A stretch of DNA of 64,000 bases from Clostridium kluyveri (GTDB taxonomy: Bacteria; Bacillota; Clostridia; Clostridiales; Clostridiaceae), in assembly GCF_001902295.1 (NCBI RefSeq), contig NZ_CP018335.1, positions 2,170,001 through 2,234,000 of the forward strand, written 5' to 3'. The notes below the pieces were generated by a model. The model was not told where the DNA came from. It made no database searches and saw nothing but the letters and a program-made list of their open reading frames with translations. How positions within the stretch are numbered: position 1 is the first letter of the stretch; each line of letters starts with the position of its first letter. Below are positions 36,644 to 44,102 of this stretch, piece by piece. The translations under genes were made by a program, and so were the position numbers.

Positions 36644-37999
36644 TTACTTTCCAATAACAGAAGATAACTGACAGTCAACTTCTTCAAATTTCTGAACAGC
36701 CCGGAGAATACCTTTATCTATAGGATCATACATCTCTATAGCTCTAATTCCCTCTGTTTCTAATTTTTCTTTTGGATCAAGCCCAATTCTGAGTACAAGC
36801 ACTGCATCACAGTCCTTTATAGATTTAATTATTCTTGAAATTTTATCATCATGTTCATCACAGTCCTGAATTCCTGTACAATATTTATTTACATCTCTTT
36901 TTTCCAAAAATTTCACAGTACCTGAATCATATGAATAAATGTAGAATTCATCAGCATGTCCGAAATGTTGATCTATATTAATACCTGATTTGGATGAAAC
37001 TGCAAATTTATACTTTTTGCCTTTAGATATACACTTTTTAAGATCATGTTTTTCTACTTTAACAGAATTTTTACTTTCACAGATTCCACATCCTGCATTT
37101 CTAAAATCTATAGAGCGATCTTGGGATAAAGTGCCTATTGCATCTGCCCTACACTGTCTGCAGTGGTACATTTGCTTTATATCAACTTCACATTCTTTCC
37201 TCATTTGATTCAACTCTATATTTGAAACCAGAGGTAAATGTTCAAATCTACTTCCTGGGACTGGTATCATCTGCATTATGTTTGTCATATATGCCCCACA
37301 CTCTTTAACCTTTTTAACAACTTCTTTTATATGCTTATCATTTATTCCTTTAAGCATAACTATATTTACTTTACACACTATGCCATTTGAACATAAATAC
37401 CTAAGACCTTTAAGCTGGTTATCTAAAAGTATTTCTGCCCCTTCTTCCCCCACATATTTATGGCCTAAATAGTTAACTTCCTTATATATTTTTGCTCCTA
37501 TTTTTTTATCTACAGCATTTATGGTTACTGTGACATGGGATACCCCAAGTTTTATAAGTTCATTTGCATAAAGTGGAAGCATAAGACCATTAGTTGATAG
37601 ACAAAATATAGTTTCAGGGGACTCTTCCCTTATAAGTGTTAAAGATTTTCTTACCTCTTGAAAATTTGCCAGTGCATCCCCAGGACCTGCTATGCCTACA
37701 ACAGTTAGATTTTTCATATTACTTTTAACTACTTTAAATTTTTCAAGGGCTTCTTCCGGACTTAAAATTTCACTTGTAACTCCAGGTCTACTTTCATTTG
37801 CACAATCATATTTTCTACTGCAGTAATTACAGCTTATATTACATTTAGGAGCCACAGGTATATGCATTCTGGCAAATTTATGAGCGTTATCTCCAAAACA
37901 TGGATGTATATTTGATTTCATCTCCCTATTAATTGGAACATAGATTTCACATGGATTATAATCTATAGCCCTTAAATTTTTATTTTTCAACTCAATCAT
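36644..37999 (-). CDS. nifB: NifB, cofactor-core radical SAM enzyme with NifX-like tail
   Basis: 451 residues. SAM cluster C53-x3-C57-x2-C60 (CNISCNYC), further cluster cysteines including HPCFGDNAHK and YHCRQCRAD, then a C-terminal NifX/NafY-like domain (about 335-440) with SGINIDQHFGHADEFYIY. NifB makes the 8Fe-9S-C precursor common to Mo, V and Fe cofactors. It begins the nifB-vnfHDGKEN cluster, 123 nt before vnfH. Start ATG 37999, AGGAGATG upstream. A conserved leader element lies at 38113-38193. Confidence 0.95.
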   Translation of the reverse strand: MIELKNKNLRAIDYNPCEIYVPINREMKSNIHPCFGDNAHKFARMHIPVAPKCNISCNYCSRKYDCANESRPGVTSEILSPEEALEKFKVVKSNMKNLTVVGIAGPGDALANFQEVRKSLTLIREESPETIFCLSTNGLMLPLYANELIKLGVSHVTVTINAVDKKIGAKIYKEVNYLGHKYVGEEGAEILLDNQLKGLRYLCSNGIVCKVNIVMLKGINDKHIKEVVKKVKECGAYMTNIMQMIPVPGSRFEHLPLVSNIELNQMRKECEVDIKQMYHCRQCRADAIGTLSQDRSIDFRNAGCGICESKNSVKVEKHDLKKCISKGKKYKFAVSSKSGINIDQHFGHADEFYIYSYDSGTVKFLEKRDVNKYCTGIQDCDEHDDKISRIIKSIKDCDAVLVLRIGLDPKEKLETEGIRAIEMYDPIDKGILRAVQKFEEVDCQLSSVIGK

Positions 38000-38112
38000 C
38001 TCCTTATCAGCTTTTCATTCAGAATCTTTTATATTTACCTTAGATTACCAATTGCAGTTTAAAAACTATATTGAACCTGCTGCTCTTTTATGGTATAATT
38101 TTAGTATATACG

Positions 38113-38193
38113 GTTAGAATTTGGCATGTTCTAACTCATTTTTTGAGTATATCTCTTGGCATTTCCTTCACAAAACTAAGAGGTATACTCCTA
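38113..38193 (-). promoter_or_regulatory. Conserved two-hairpin leader element, nifB copy
   Basis: Hairpin 1: 13-nt arms 38145-38157 and 38178-38190 with one mismatch (GAGTATAtCTCTT on the plus strand). Its loop is identical to that of the nifV-omega copy (core TTGTGAAGGAAATGCC on the minus strand). Hairpin 2: GTTAGAA (38113-38119) with TTCTAAC (38129-38135), loop containing ATGCC. The block recurs at 45243-45322, also 5' of a cofactor gene, with near-identical loop but changed stems. I do not match it to a riboswitch class I know. Confidence 0.68.
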
Positions 38194-38605
38194 TGTTCAT
38201 ATTGACCTATCTAAATTATCTACAACCTAATTACAATTATTTTTCTATATTTCTAAATTAATTACCAATATAACTATCTAACAATAAAATATTGATTGAA
38301 CATCAATCTTTTTAGATTCTTATAAAAAGTGTTAGTATGATTTTGAATAATAATTATATGAAAATATACCACATTTTTTCTAAAAAGGCAATAGTTTGAT
38401 TAGTATATTATTAAAATAAATATATTATTATTAATAATATATCAGAAACATAGCATTTAAATTGATATATTATTAATTATCTAAAACTCTACTCTTTTTA
38501 TTTACACATCCTCTCTTCTAATCTTTAATAGTAATAATATCACATAGCATTTTTATTCGAATTTATTTTAATTTGTATAAAACATTATATTATTATATTG
38601 TTAAT

Positions 38606-38634
38606 ATTGTAATGTAATGTTTCGTAAATTGCAA
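38606..38634 (-). promoter_or_regulatory. Possible promoter reading toward nifB
   Basis: On the minus strand TTGCAA (38629-38634), 17-nt spacer containing TACGAAAC, and TACAAT (38606-38611). The CGAAAC word is shared with the three-copy promoter but placed differently. It would give a leader of about 600 nt, so this is only a candidate. Confidence 0.3.
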
Positions 38635-38779
38635 TAGTATTTTGATTATTTATCAAAAAATCCATAACTTATTGATAAATAGTTAATTATACGTTGGCTT
38701 TACAAACGATTTACTATATTATTTTGGAATTCCATAATAAAAACTTATCTCGTTTTAAATGAAAATCCATTACAACAAC

Positions 38780-38820
38780 TTGACTTTTATCAAAATAAAA
38801 AATATAATAATACGAAACAA
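38780..38820 (+). promoter_or_regulatory. Shared promoter/operator, copy 2
   Basis: TTGACT (38780-38785), 17-nt spacer, TATAAT (38803-38808), then AATACGAAACAATA. It differs from copy 1 at only a few spacer bases. Drives the XRE-ImmA-PIN-nifI1-nifI2 cluster with a leader of about 170 nt. Confidence 0.8.
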
Positions 38821-38986
38821 TATAAAATATATTTAAAACATCCATTTATATTGTATAATATAATTTTTAATACCAAATTATTATGTTTTGTAAAAAATAT
38901 TTATCATACTTTATTGAACATTAAGGACTGATATTAAATAGAAAATATATCATCTGAAGGTCAAAAATAATGGTGAGGTGCTTGTA

Positions 38987-39355
38987 GTGAATTTCTTTGA
39001 AGTAATTGGAAATAGCATTCTTATTGAACTTAACAAAAAAAATTGGACTCAATCTATGTTTGCCCATAAGATTGGAGTTTCAGATGAGGTATTTAAACAA
39101 ATTGTACAAGGTAAGAAAGCACTAAATGCTGTTGAAATAACTAAAATTGCAAATACTTTAGATGTAGATCCAGAAAAGCTCTTAAGGGAAGAGAAAAAAA
39201 TTTACTGTGAAGATAATTTATCTGAAAAATTCGTTAACAGCTTTTATAATAAAGATAATTTTAAACTTATATATTTTATAATTGAAGAATATATAAATAT
39301 GGAGGAAGATTTGCATGAATTCAAATTATCTAAAAAAAATACTTCTGGAAAATGA
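38987..39355 (+). CDS. XRE-type helix-turn-helix protein
   Basis: 122 residues from GTG 38987 (GAGGTG 6 nt before); another GTG lies 9 nt upstream. HTH at about 10-60: LNKKNWTQSMFAHKIGVSDE, VDPEKLL. The C-terminal half is acidic and helical with no known domain. It overlaps the next gene (ImmA-type peptidase) by 41 nt, the arrangement of ImmR/ImmA repressor-protease pairs. Likely DNA target: its own promoter and the two related ones. Confidence 0.78.
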   Translation: MNFFEVIGNSILIELNKKNWTQSMFAHKIGVSDEVFKQIVQGKKALNAVEITKIANTLDVDPEKLLREEKKIYCEDNLSEKFVNSFYNKDNFKLIYFIIEEYINMEEDLHEFKLSKKNTSGK

Positions 39356-40175
39356 CATCAAAAGTATCAAATCCAAAATTAATATATTGATAGAAGAAAA
39401 TCACATCATTAACCCTATAATAAAAGATGATATGTTTAAGCTATTAGAATCAGTAGGTAAAGTACTCTATTATCCTATCAAGGATAATGTGTGTGCTTTT
39501 TATATTAAAATAGACAATAATCATTTCAAAGAAAATATTATCTTTATAAATACCTTCATGCCCTATGAGATACAAATATTTGCAGCAGCTCATGAATTTG
39601 CACATATTATTGGTATTGCCGGAGATCATGAAGAGCTTCTTGTAGAGGATAAAATATTTAATTATGTATTTGATAGTGTGGAGAACATAGATAAAAATGA
39701 ACTGCTAGCAAATTATTTTGCCTCTGAGTTATTGGTAAAAGATATAATTTTAGAATCACAACTTCTAAAAATGAAAATAAATAAACTAGATTCTATAACT
39801 ATAGAAGATATTATAAGGCTAATGGATATATTTTTATTTCCTTATAAACCTATGGTACTAAAATTATATTGTATAAGTAAAATATCCTATGAAAAATATA
39901 AAGAATTAATTAATATTAATTGTAATAATTCCATATTTCAATTACAAAATAGACTTGGTTTGTGTTCTAGGAACAACGAACTAACAAGAATTAAAAGCTT
40001 CTCTAATTTTATCGATTTAGCAATTAATTCTTATGAGATGACCGTAAGAACTTATGATAAATTAAAATATGTATTAAAATTATTTGATTTGACACCTGAA
40101 AAACTTGGTGTGAAAAAAAAATTACCTAAACATCTTTCAAAAGAAGGGTTAGAAGAGATACCTTATGACTTATAA
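39315..40175 (+). CDS. ImmA/IrrE-type (M78) metallopeptidase
   Basis: 286 residues. Zinc site HEFAH (93-97) with a downstream ENxxANYFASELL-like helix (KNELLANYFASELL). M78 peptidases such as ICEBs1 ImmA and Deinococcus IrrE cleave XRE-type repressors on receiving a signal. The C-terminal 130 residues are not a known domain. ATG 39315 lies inside the XRE gene with GGAGGAAG upstream. Confidence 0.82.
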   Translation: MNSNYLKKILLENDIKSIKSKINILIEENHIINPIIKDDMFKLLESVGKVLYYPIKDNVCAFYIKIDNNHFKENIIFINTFMPYEIQIFAAAHEFAHIIGIAGDHEELLVEDKIFNYVFDSVENIDKNELLANYFASELLVKDIILESQLLKMKINKLDSITIEDIIRLMDIFLFPYKPMVLKLYCISKISYEKYKELININCNNSIFQLQNRLGLCSRNNELTRIKSFSNFIDLAINSYEMTVRTYDKLKYVLKLFDLTPEKLGVKKKLPKHLSKEGLEEIPYDL

Positions 40176-40761
40176 TGGAAAATACAGCTGTTTAATTTTA
40201 GATGCGGATATTTATTATAAGTTAGTACAATTTGAAGACATAAATGCTTTTATAAAAATCATTGATAATATAACAGATAAGGCCTACATACATGAATATG
40301 TTTATAAAGAAGAGATTCTCACAAAAAGAGAGCAGCTAGAACAACTGATAGCCATGAAAAAATTAGAGATATTATATCCAAAAAATATACTTGATAAGAT
40401 TGGATATAGTGTGTACAAGGATTCATTTAAAATTTTATGTGAAGAGTATATAGGCCTTGAAAATCTCTGTAAAAGACACGGCCATTTAGGAGAAGTGTAT
40501 TCACTAGCCATTGCAAAAGCATTAAGTATAACTATATTTATGTCTGACGAGGGCGGACTTAAGCCAATAATTAAAAGACTCTTAAATACAGGAATAAATG
40601 ATATTAATATGTTCAGATTAAAAAATATTATTCATTGGATAAGACACAACCCAGAGTGTAACATTACAAGGCGGGAAGCAAAAAAAATTTTTTGCTATAC
40701 CTGCAGTAAAGGAAATATAAAAAACAGAAAAAGATGTTTCGATGATATATGGAAAATTTAG
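40165..40761 (+). CDS. PIN-like domain protein
   Basis: 198 residues. CLILDADIYYKL (acidic residues at the N-terminal strand), GHLGEVYSLAIAKALSITIF and MSDEGGLKP match the PIN-like nuclease pattern (first Asp, central Glu, later Asp). The C-terminus adds a Cys-rich basic piece (FCYTCSKGNIKNRKRC). It overlaps the peptidase gene by 11 nt. In toxin-antitoxin or defence loci XRE/ImmA/PIN neighbours are common; here the module precedes nifI genes. Confidence 0.6.
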   Translation: MTYNGKYSCLILDADIYYKLVQFEDINAFIKIIDNITDKAYIHEYVYKEEILTKREQLEQLIAMKKLEILYPKNILDKIGYSVYKDSFKILCEEYIGLENLCKRHGHLGEVYSLAIAKALSITIFMSDEGGLKPIIKRLLNTGINDINMFRLKNIIHWIRHNPECNITRREAKKIFCYTCSKGNIKNRKRCFDDIWKI

Positions 40762-40804
40762 ATACTCTTAAATATTATAGTTGATATCTAAAATCAAAGA
40801 TAAT

Positions 40805-40825
40805 AACGTTCAAATCAAGAACGTT
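40805..40825 (+). repeat. Inverted repeat before nifI1
   Basis: AACGTTC (40805-40811) and GAACGTT (40819-40825) with a 7-nt loop, about 35 nt before the nifI1 start. Operator or RNA hairpin; no T-run and no clear separate promoter. Confidence 0.45.
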
Positions 40826-40860
40826 CATAAAATAAATAACTTTTATTAGGAGGAAATTCT

Positions 40861-41187
40861 ATGTTAATGATTAAAGCTATTATAAGACCAGAAAAAGTAG
40901 AGTCAGTTTTATCCGCACTTTCAAATGCAGGTTTTCCCGCTGTTACAAAATATGATGTTGTAGGAAGGGGCAAACAGCAGGGGCTTCAAGTGGGTTCCAT
41001 ACATTATGATGAAATTCCTAAGGAAATGCTCATGATTGTTATTGATGACAATGACAAAGATGAAATAATAGATACTATAATACGCACAGCAAAAACTGGA
41101 GAAGAAGGGGCATTTGGAGACGGTAAAATTTTCACAGCACCTGTAGAGGAAGTTTACACAATAAGTACAGGCTCTAAAGAACTTTAA
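40861..41187 (+). CDS. nifI1: Nitrogen regulatory PII-like protein NifI1
   Basis: 108 residues, GlnB fold: MLMIKAIIRPEKVESVL, KYDVVGRGKQQG, GDGKIFTAPVEEVYTI. The NifI1/NifI2 pair forms a complex that blocks dinitrogenase when ammonium is present and releases it on 2-oxoglutarate/ATP binding, as in methanogens. Start ATG 40861, AGGAGG. In many clostridia and archaea nifI genes lie between nifH and nifD; here they are on their own operon facing away from nifB. Confidence 0.93.
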   Translation: MLMIKAIIRPEKVESVLSALSNAGFPAVTKYDVVGRGKQQGLQVGSIHYDEIPKEMLMIVIDDNDKDEIIDTIIRTAKTGEEGAFGDGKIFTAPVEEVYTISTGSKEL

Positions 41188-41204
41188 ATAAAGGAGATGA
41201 CACT

Positions 41205-41576
41205 ATGAAAGAAATTAACGCTATTATTAGAATGAATATGGTGAGTAAAACTGCAGCTAATTTGAAAAAAGCGGGATTTCCTTGTTTTACCTGTAGAAAA
41301 GTTCTTGGACGCGGTAAAAAAATGGTAGATCTTAAGGTATCTAATGGTGAGATATCTATAAATAGACAGCAAGCAGAAAATTTGTCTGAACAACACAGAC
41401 TAATATCAAAAAGATTGTTTACAATAATGGTAAATGACCAGGATGTACAAGAAGTAGTAGATATAATTATCAGCACAAATCAAACTCATAACCCAGGAGA
41501 TGGGAAAATATTTGTAAAAGATGTTACTGAGGTTATACGAATAAGAACTTCAGAAACAGGTGTACTGGCTTTATAA
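41205..41576 (+). CDS. nifI2: Nitrogen regulatory PII-like protein NifI2
   Basis: 123 residues, with the longer T-loop of NifI2 (MVDLKVSNGEISINRQQAEN) and GDGKIFVKDVTEVIRIRTSE. Partner of NifI1 in post-translational nitrogenase switch-off. 17 nt after nifI1; AAGGAG upstream; a terminator follows. Confidence 0.93.
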   Translation: MKEINAIIRMNMVSKTAANLKKAGFPCFTCRKVLGRGKKMVDLKVSNGEISINRQQAENLSEQHRLISKRLFTIMVNDQDVQEVVDIIISTNQTHNPGDGKIFVKDVTEVIRIRTSETGVLAL

Positions 41577-41600
41577 TATAAGAATTATCTGTTAAAAAAT

Positions 41601-41645
41601 AAGGATTTATTATGTTGTTTTACACTACCTAATAAATCCTTTTTC
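41601..41645 (+). terminator. Terminator after nifI2
   Basis: AAGGATTTATTA (41601-41612) pairs with TAATAAATCCTT (41630-41641), 12 bp, followed by TTTTT. Confidence 0.85.
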
Positions 41646-41677
41646 TATTGAATTATTGTAAAATAGGCCTGATTACC

Positions 41678-42316
41678 TCAACATGTCTTATATTTAACAG
41701 TTACTTTAAGCCGGCCCTTTTCTTCTATTTCAACATCAGCCTTTAAACCAAAATTATCCAACTTTTTTTCAAACCACTTTGGGACATGACTGCAGTTTAT
41801 TACCAATTCAGAAAAGGTTTGATTCTTGAAAAATGGAAGTAATATTTGTTTGGTAGTAATATTTGGATTCTGTTGTTGTACCTTAATAAGATCTAAAAAA
41901 TAATGTCCTTCTTGCCCAATCTTAACAGGTTCACATACACACTTATCTTGAGATTGTGGAGAAGATTTTAATAATTTACGTTCTTCATCCTCCTCTGTTT
42001 CCATGACATGATCTAGAAATTCATAAGGCCTTCCGGTTATTTCCCATGAATTCACTTCAAATCTCTCTAAAATGCTGTAGGGAATTCCTCCAATTTTTCT
42101 TCCTACAAAAATTTTGCATTGTCCTAGAGATTCTACCATCTTTATAATTCTTTCTCGAATTAAATTTACATCAGTTATTTTGTATATTGAAAAAATTATT
42201 TCATCTTTTATTTTCCAGTCTTTATCTTGTTTAGTATATATTTTAACTACACCTGGTTCTAAAAAAGAAGCTATTTCTCCATTATCATTTTCTAATACTG
42301 CAATTTCTTTATTCAT
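41678..42316 (-). CDS. anfO: AnfO-family nitrogenase accessory protein
   Basis: 212 residues. KEIAVLENDNGEIASFLEPG, then GQCKIFVGRKIGGIPYSILE and the C-terminal GRLKVTVKYKT fit the AnfO family, described with Fe-only nitrogenase. Role not firmly known (proposed in cofactor handling or regulation). Last gene of the minus-strand GNAT-nifV operon; preceded by a 12-bp palindrome that abuts its ribosome site. An anfO beside vnfDGK rather than anfDGK is notable. Confidence 0.8.
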   Translation of the reverse strand: MNKEIAVLENDNGEIASFLEPGVVKIYTKQDKDWKIKDEIIFSIYKITDVNLIRERIIKMVESLGQCKIFVGRKIGGIPYSILERFEVNSWEITGRPYEFLDHVMETEEDEERKLLKSSPQSQDKCVCEPVKIGQEGHYFLDLIKVQQQNPNITTKQILLPFFKNQTFSELVINCSHVPKWFEKKLDNFGLKADVEIEEKGRLKVTVKYKTC

Positions 42317-42322
42317 AATCCC

Positions 42323-42359
42323 TATACTAAATTTGTAATATATTTATAAATTTAGTATA
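42323..42359 (-). promoter_or_regulatory. 12-bp palindrome at the anfO ribosome site
   Basis: TATACTAAATTT (42323-42334) and AAATTTAGTATA (42348-42359), perfect, 13-nt loop, ending 7 nt before the anfO ATG. It could be an operator, a terminator for the gene before, or a hairpin that modulates anfO translation. Confidence 0.55.
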
Positions 42360-42391
42360 CTATCCCCCTTTCACAATAATATTTTAACAAT

Positions 42392-43021
42392 TTAATTCAT
42401 TATTATAATCTCTTCTAAAGCTTTCTCAATTCCTTCATCTACAGTTGTATTTATCTGAATTACTTTAATACCTTTCTGCTTTAGTTTCTTCATAGCCTCT
42501 ACTCCTATTTTTAAAGTTAGCACAATATCACAGTCTTCTACAATTTCTAATATTTTAGAAATTTTCTCATCATGGTTACCACATTCCTCAACTCCTATAC
42601 CGTGCCTATAGACTCTTCTTATTTCTATAAAATTAATGCCATTTTTACCATAGGAATAAATATAAAATCTATCAGTATGTCCAAAATGTTCATCTATATT
42701 CTCACCTGTCTTGCTTGAAATTGCCAGTTTATAATTATCTTTTTTATGTCTGGCATCATAGGCTTTATTTTTCCAATTTAACTTTTTATTTGTAACCCAC
42801 ACTTCAGGATTAGGAATTTCACAAATAACTAACCTGTCAGTACCTATTAAAAATTTACTCAAAGAATTTCTTATATCTTCATAAGATGCAGAAGTCTTTA
42901 TTACGTAGGTAGTTATATCCAGATAATGGCACCAATCTTCATAACTTTGTATAGCCTCTTTCACTTTTTCGTTATTATAATCCGGATGGCTTAAATCATA
43001 ACTTACCATGTACATCCCCAT
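42392..43021 (-). CDS. SinR/Cas2-like domain fused to a NifX-type cofactor-binding domain
   Basis: 209 residues from ATG 43021 (AAGGAG 7 nt upstream; the frame extends 9 codons further without a better start). N-terminus (1-80): MYMVSYDLSHPDYNNEKVKE, WCHYLDITTYVIKT, GTDRLVICEI, the ferredoxin-like SinR/Cas2-like fold. C-terminus (about 95-205): YKLAISSKTGENIDEHFGHT and GVEECGNHDEKISKI, the NifX/NafY domain seen at the end of NifB at 36644. I know of no described protein with this fusion. Likely binds a cofactor precursor; the role of the SinR part is unknown. Operon partner of nifV and anfO. Confidence 0.78.
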   Translation of the reverse strand: MGMYMVSYDLSHPDYNNEKVKEAIQSYEDWCHYLDITTYVIKTSASYEDIRNSLSKFLIGTDRLVICEIPNPEVWVTNKKLNWKNKAYDARHKKDNYKLAISSKTGENIDEHFGHTDRFYIYSYGKNGINFIEIRRVYRHGIGVEECGNHDEKISKILEIVEDCDIVLTLKIGVEAMKKLKQKGIKVIQINTTVDEGIEKALEEIIIMN

Positions 43022-43129
43022 AGTAATCTCCTTCCTATTTCCATACAAATAAACATATAAAAAAGTTACCTTATATTATTTGGTATAAATAAGACAAATA
43101 CTAATAACCTAGAGCTAATGTTTAAATAA

Positions 43130-43939
43130 TTACTCTGACAATTTTATAATATCTTTAATTTGTTGTTCCATTTCCATTAAATCATCAAAATCTTTACAAG
43201 ACACCTTGTAGCCTTCAAGCATATATAAAACTTTAGCAAACTTTACAAAATCACAATTACCGGCACGTTCTCCTATACCAGTAACAGTACAATCTACAAA
43301 TGCAGCTCCGGCCTCTACTGCTCCCAAAGAATTAGCAAGCGCCATTCCAAAGTCATTATGTGTGTGTACTTCTACTTCTACCGGCACCTCCTGTCTCAAT
43401 TTATCTATGTGATAAAAAATTTTCCCCGGATATAAAATACCTACTGTATCTGCATATCTAACTCTCTTTACTCCCATTTGAAAAACAGTTTCACATAATT
43501 CAACTAAAAAACTTATATCTGCCCTGCTGGCATCTTCCAATCCCACAGATACCTCATATCCTTTGTCCAAAGTGTAATCAACACATTTTTTTATAGCATT
43601 TACAACCCAGGCTCTGTCTTTCCCCAATTTGGATTTGATTTGAAGATCTGATGAAGGAATGGATATATGAATTATATCTACGCCACAATCTATAGAATGG
43701 TTTATATCAACTATGTTCATCCTATTCCATGATGATATCTTGCTGCTCAAATTGAGACTTACAATTTTTTCAATACTTATCTTTTCGTCTCCCCCCATGG
43801 ATGGAATCCCCGCTTCTATCTGGGTAATACCCATATCACTTATAATTTTAGCGATTTCTACTTTTTCTTTTATACCTAATGCTACACAAGCCTTTTGTTC
43901 TCCATCTCTCAAAGTGGTATCTACAATATTAACATTCAT
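43130..43939 (-). CDS. nifVα: Homocitrate synthase, catalytic N-terminal half (NifV-alpha)
   Basis: 269 residues from ATG 43939 (GAGGGGGG 7 nt upstream), exactly the length reported for C. pasteurianum nifV-alpha. DTTLRDGEQ, EVHTHNDFGMALANS and GIGERAGNCDF give the TIM-barrel metal and acetyl-CoA sites of homocitrate/isopropylmalate synthases. Homocitrate is the organic ligand of FeMo- and FeV-cofactor. Works with the separately encoded C-terminal half at 44103. The same order (omega then alpha) is known in C. pasteurianum. Confidence 0.93.
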   Translation of the reverse strand: MNVNIVDTTLRDGEQKACVALGIKEKVEIAKIISDMGITQIEAGIPSMGGDEKISIEKIVSLNLSSKISSWNRMNIVDINHSIDCGVDIIHISIPSSDLQIKSKLGKDRAWVVNAIKKCVDYTLDKGYEVSVGLEDASRADISFLVELCETVFQMGVKRVRYADTVGILYPGKIFYHIDKLRQEVPVEVEVHTHNDFGMALANSLGAVEAGAAFVDCTVTGIGERAGNCDFVKFAKVLYMLEGYKVSCKDFDDLMEMEQQIKDIIKLSE

Positions 43940-43956
43940 TTTACATCCCCCCTCTT

Positions 43957-44008
43957 TTTCAATGCACAATTAACAATTCACAATGCACAATTTTTTTCAA
44001 TGTGTAAT
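43957..44008. repeat. Short repeats of CACAATT/CAATGCACAA
   Basis: Imperfect direct repeats of CAATGCACAATT, AACAATTCACAATG and CACAATTTTTTT in the nifV spacer. A simple-repeat tract common between clostridial genes; no function inferred. Confidence 0.5.
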
Positions 44009-44102
44009 TCACGGACTTTTCAAATTTGCAAATTCCAGCTAGATGACAGCCAGTTTTACTCAGTGGACAACTTACATTTATATATGTGACAACAAAACTA
44101 TC

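Larger units (their letters stand above)
38000..38986. other. Long divergent regulatory region between nifB and the XRE operon
   Basis: Nearly 1 kb, extremely AT-rich, with no ORF I trust. It holds the nifB leader element (38113-38193), a possible minus-strand promoter (38606-38634), and copy 2 of the shared promoter (38780-38820). The length is unusual for this genome and suggests extra regulation or an unrecognised RNA. Confidence 0.5.

Noticed and set aside
38113..38193. ANTAR target RNA, or sigma-54 promoter (TTGGCAT words)
   Set aside because: The loops are not A1/G4 hexaloops, and the TGGCA words lack the TTGCA partner at the right spacing and point away from nifB.
40781..40804. Separate promoter for nifI1 (TTGATA ... 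GATAAT)
   Set aside because: The spacer is only 12 nt, too short for a sigma-A promoter.
42392..43021. Cas2-like N-terminus as sign of a CRISPR-Cas locus
   Set aside because: No cas1, effector or repeat array is present in the window; the SinR branch of this fold and the NifX fusion point to nitrogenase function.
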